From Streptomyces aidingensis (GTDB lineage Bacteria > Actinomycetota > Actinomycetes > Streptomycetales > Streptomycetaceae), in contig NZ_FOLM01000029.1 of assembly GCF_900112355.1 (NCBI RefSeq), positions 1-32,190 of the forward strand: DNA of 32,190 bases, given 5' to 3'. The translations under genes and the position numbers were made by a program. Each line of letters begins with the position of its first letter. Position 1 is the first letter of the stretch. Below, piece by piece: positions 30,020-32,190 of this stretch. A model generated the notes under the pieces. The model was not told the origin of the DNA and searched no databases. It worked only from the letters and a program-made list of their open reading frames with translations.

Positions 30020-30045
30020 GAACACGGGGGTCTGCGGCAGCCGGG

Positions 30046-32190
30046 TCAGTAGGTGATGGCCGGCCTCGGCGGTGTGCTCATGCCGGCGCCGAGGAAGTAG
30101 TCCACGTGGTGGGACTGCATGTATCCCTTGAGGGTCATGGCGTTCCGGTAGGCCGGGTTGTGCGCCAGGGTGTACAGCCTGGTGCTGGTCGGCCGGTCGG
30201 TGGTGAAGATGATCAGCTCGTTGAAGTCCGCGTTGGTGTACACGGCCTCCTCGCGCCAGTCGCCGAAGAGGTCACCGACGAGGGTGGGGCCGCCCTGGGC
30301 GGCGGTGACGCCGCCGTAGTGCCAGGTGCTGACCAGCCGCGGCACGCGGTTGGTCGGCGTGGGGTTCTGCGGGTCCCACTTCTCGATCTTGCCGTCGTTG
30401 AGCAGTTCCATGGTCACGTCCCCGTCCCACCACAGGCCGAGCTGCGGCCAGGGCTGCAGGGCGGTGTCCGGTTCGGTGAGCCGGTTGGCGGGTGCGTTGT
30501 ACAGGCCGCTGAAGGACCAGACCTCCATCCCGGGGAAGCGCGGATCGATGTCGCCGGCCATGCCGCGTCCGACGTCGGCGGTGCCGGACCCGAAGTGCTG
30601 CCAGAGGATCTGGCCGGTGGCCGCGTCGTAGGAGAACTCGCGCAGGCCGCTGGGGTTGTTCTGCTGGACGGCATACCCTTCCAGGCCCGGCCGGCCGGGA
30701 TCGAGGTCGGCGATGTGGAAGCGGTCGCCGTGGACGATGCCCTGGTGCCCCAGCGAGTAGCGCAGGGTGCCGTCACCGTTGAGCACGAACCCCACCTCGG
30801 CGATCTCGTCCTTGCCGTCGCCGTCGACGTCGATGATGCGGGTGTTGTGCCCGTCGGGGGCGTTCTGGTTGCCGCGCAGCCACTTCCACTGCATGCTGAC
30901 GTCGCTGCCGTCGAAGTTCCAGGCGGTCATCATGAGGTTGAAGCCGCCGTTGCCGATCCGGTTCTTCATGTAGGCCACCAGGCTCGGCGTGGTGCCGTTG
31001 AGGTGGCCCACCCCGAACCGCGCGTACATCGGGCCGTCGGCCAGGTAGTCCGTCGGCACCTGGGCGGAGGCCCGCAGCGCGCCGGTGCGGCCGTCGAGGA
31101 TGGCGATGAACTGGTGGTTGTCGTTGGGGTGGGAGAAGGTGGCGCCGTTGCCGAAGGTGACGCCGTTGGCGATCCGCAGCGCGACCTCCGCGCGGCCGTC
31201 GCTGTCGAGGTCGTAGACGGTGACGCCGTCGTTGTGCCCCACGTCGATGGTGGCGGACCCGCCTTCGATGTTGTTCTGGTCGGTGCTGTTGTGGCCCATG
31301 TCGACCTGCCACAGGAACTGCCCGTCGCTGCGGTAGGCCTCCAGCCGCTGGGGGGTGGTCTGGCGGTCGACGACGTAGTCGTACTCGCCGTCGCCGTCGA
31401 GGTCGCCGGCCCAGACGAACTTCACCGGGCCGCCGTTGCGCATCGGCACCCGGACCACCGGTTCGACGGCGTGGTGGGCGGTGAGGGTGAAGGCCCGGCT
31501 CGGCGCCTGCTCCTGGCCGCCGGTCACCGGCGCCACCCGGTAGCTGTTGTTCCGTGACAGGTCGGCGGTGGAGTCCGTGTAGTTGGTTCCGCCGGTGAGG
31601 ACCTGGTTGTTGAGCCTGGTCCAGGAGCCGCCGTCGGTGGAACGGTAGACGTTGAAGCCGATGCCCTGCGGGTCCAGGCCCAGCAGCCGCCAGCTCACCA
31701 GGACGCTGGACGAACTGGAGCGTACGGCCACGACCCCGCGGCCCAGGGGCTCCATCCGCCGGTCACCGCCGGGGGACTCGCCGCCGACCTTGACGAGCTG
31801 CCACTGCTGGTTGGCCCCGTTGAGATCGGTGTACTGCGACGCCCGGGCCCCGTCGTCGGTGGACCACTCCCAGACCTCCAGCGCCTTGCCGCTGTTGCGG
31901 TTGATCAGCTGGATATGGCCGGCGTCGGTGTCCTCGACGCGGAACTGCTGGTTGGTGCCGTTGTGGTCGGTCCACTGGATGACCTCGGCGCCGTCGGCGG
32001 TGGAGAAGTCGCGGAGGTCCAGCACCTTGCCGCTGTGCCGGGACTTCAGCCGGTACCAGCCGCCGCCGGAGTCCACGAACTGCCACTGCTGCCAGGCGCC
32101 GTCGTTGCGCGCCCACTGCACGATCGGTGCGCCGTCCTCGGTGGCCAGGTCGTAGACGTCCAGCGCCTTGCCGCTGTGCCGGTTGACCAG
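30046..32190 (-). CDS. PL11 rhamnogalacturonan lyase with N-terminal ricin-type CBM13, 5' partial
   Basis: Secreted lyase cutting the rhamnogalacturonan I backbone; 714 residues are visible and the frame is open through the window edge. It begins inside a ricin-B-type module with three visible repeats (VQWARNDGAWQQW, IQWTDHNGTNQQF, SQYTDLNGANQQW). The PL11 part follows: MEPLGRGVVAVR, SVLVSWRLLGLDPQGIGFNVYR, then the beta-propeller with calcium-type loops DLDGDGEYDYVVDR, DLDSDGRAEVALR and DVDGDGKDEIAE, GPMYARFGVGHLNG, and the family ending LYTLAHNPAYRNAM, GYMQSHHVDYFLG. These match YesW/YesX-type lyases. It complements the pectate lyases of the 13.5-18.6 kb block. The signal peptide and promoter lie beyond 32190. 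Confidence 0.95.
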   Translation of the reverse strand: MVNRHSGKALDVYDLATEDGAPIVQWARNDGAWQQWQFVDSGGGWYRLKSRHSGKVLDLRDFSTADGAEVIQWTDHNGTNQQFRVEDTDAGHIQLINRNSGKALEVWEWSTDDGARASQYTDLNGANQQWQLVKVGGESPGGDRRMEPLGRGVVAVRSSSSSVLVSWRLLGLDPQGIGFNVYRSTDGGSWTRLNNQVLTGGTNYTDSTADLSRNNSYRVAPVTGGQEQAPSRAFTLTAHHAVEPVVRVPMRNGGPVKFVWAGDLDGDGEYDYVVDRQTTPQRLEAYRSDGQFLWQVDMGHNSTDQNNIEGGSATIDVGHNDGVTVYDLDSDGRAEVALRIANGVTFGNGATFSHPNDNHQFIAILDGRTGALRASAQVPTDYLADGPMYARFGVGHLNGTTPSLVAYMKNRIGNGGFNLMMTAWNFDGSDVSMQWKWLRGNQNAPDGHNTRIIDVDGDGKDEIAEVGFVLNGDGTLRYSLGHQGIVHGDRFHIADLDPGRPGLEGYAVQQNNPSGLREFSYDAATGQILWQHFGSGTADVGRGMAGDIDPRFPGMEVWSFSGLYNAPANRLTEPDTALQPWPQLGLWWDGDVTMELLNDGKIEKWDPQNPTPTNRVPRLVSTWHYGGVTAAQGGPTLVGDLFGDWREEAVYTNADFNELIIFTTDRPTSTRLYTLAHNPAYRNAMTLKGYMQSHHVDYFLGAGMSTPPRPAITY

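Overview
The window is very GC-rich actinobacterial DNA, most likely from Streptomyces or a close relative. Third codon positions are almost all G/C. GTG starts are common, a TTG start is likely at 5743 and a CTG start is possible at 2397. There is a WhiJ/AbaA-type regulatory locus (HATPase, XRE-DUF5753, DUF397), an LppU-like protein and a mycothiol-type arsenate reductase. Extracellular polysaccharidases have Gly/Ser/Thr linkers and actinobacterial binding modules. No rRNA, tRNA, CRISPR array, IS element or phage gene was seen.

Layout. 1-1.0 kb: 3' part of a GH11 xylanase with a CBM2. 1.0-2.4: MFS transporter. 2.5-3.75: SodC-like lipoprotein overlapping a CopC-domain protein. 3.76-5.56: arsenic block (aquaglyceroporin, ArsR, ArsC). 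5.7-8.2: LacI-family regulator facing an orphan sugar-binding lipoprotein. 8.5-9.65: LppU-like protein and GNAT acetyltransferase. 9.8-13.3: metal block with a decapitated P1B-4 ATPase, the tail of an ArsR gene, an intact ArsR and a His-rich CDF exporter. 13.3-18.6: pectin block, with a PL1+PL9 double pectate lyase behind an operator-rich promoter and then a second PL9 lyase. 18.7-20.5: WhiJ-type locus. 20.7-25.1: TetR, MDR oxidoreductase, DrrAB-like ABC exporter and DUF2306 protein, linked by TTTAC-N3-GTAAA boxes. 25.35-29.6: ArsM-like methyltransferase, multi-cluster radical SAM protein, shortened MauE-like protein and flavin disulfide reductase. 29.8-30.0: toxin relic. 30.0-32.2: PL11 rhamnogalacturonan lyase whose 5' end lies outside.

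Two themes run through the window. One is plant cell wall breakdown: xylan (GH11), homogalacturonan (PL1, PL9) and rhamnogalacturonan (PL11), with a LacI regulator and a sugar-binding protein. The other is metal and metalloid handling: CopC/SodC-like pair, aqp-arsR-arsC, CtpD-like relic, ArsR-CDF. The ArsM-like/radical SAM operon is the least understood part. Its methyltransferase resembles arsenite methyltransferases and its radical SAM partner resembles the tetraether synthase/MJ0619 group, so the pair may make an organic product around arsenic or a lipid; this is a hypothesis.

Several genes look damaged: a deletion joining ctpD and arsR remnants, a MauE-like gene lacking its middle, a truncated YoeB-like toxin, and three one-base frame breaks in or near G/C runs (DUF2306 gene, ABC permease start, toxin relic). 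The one-base breaks may be sequencing errors.
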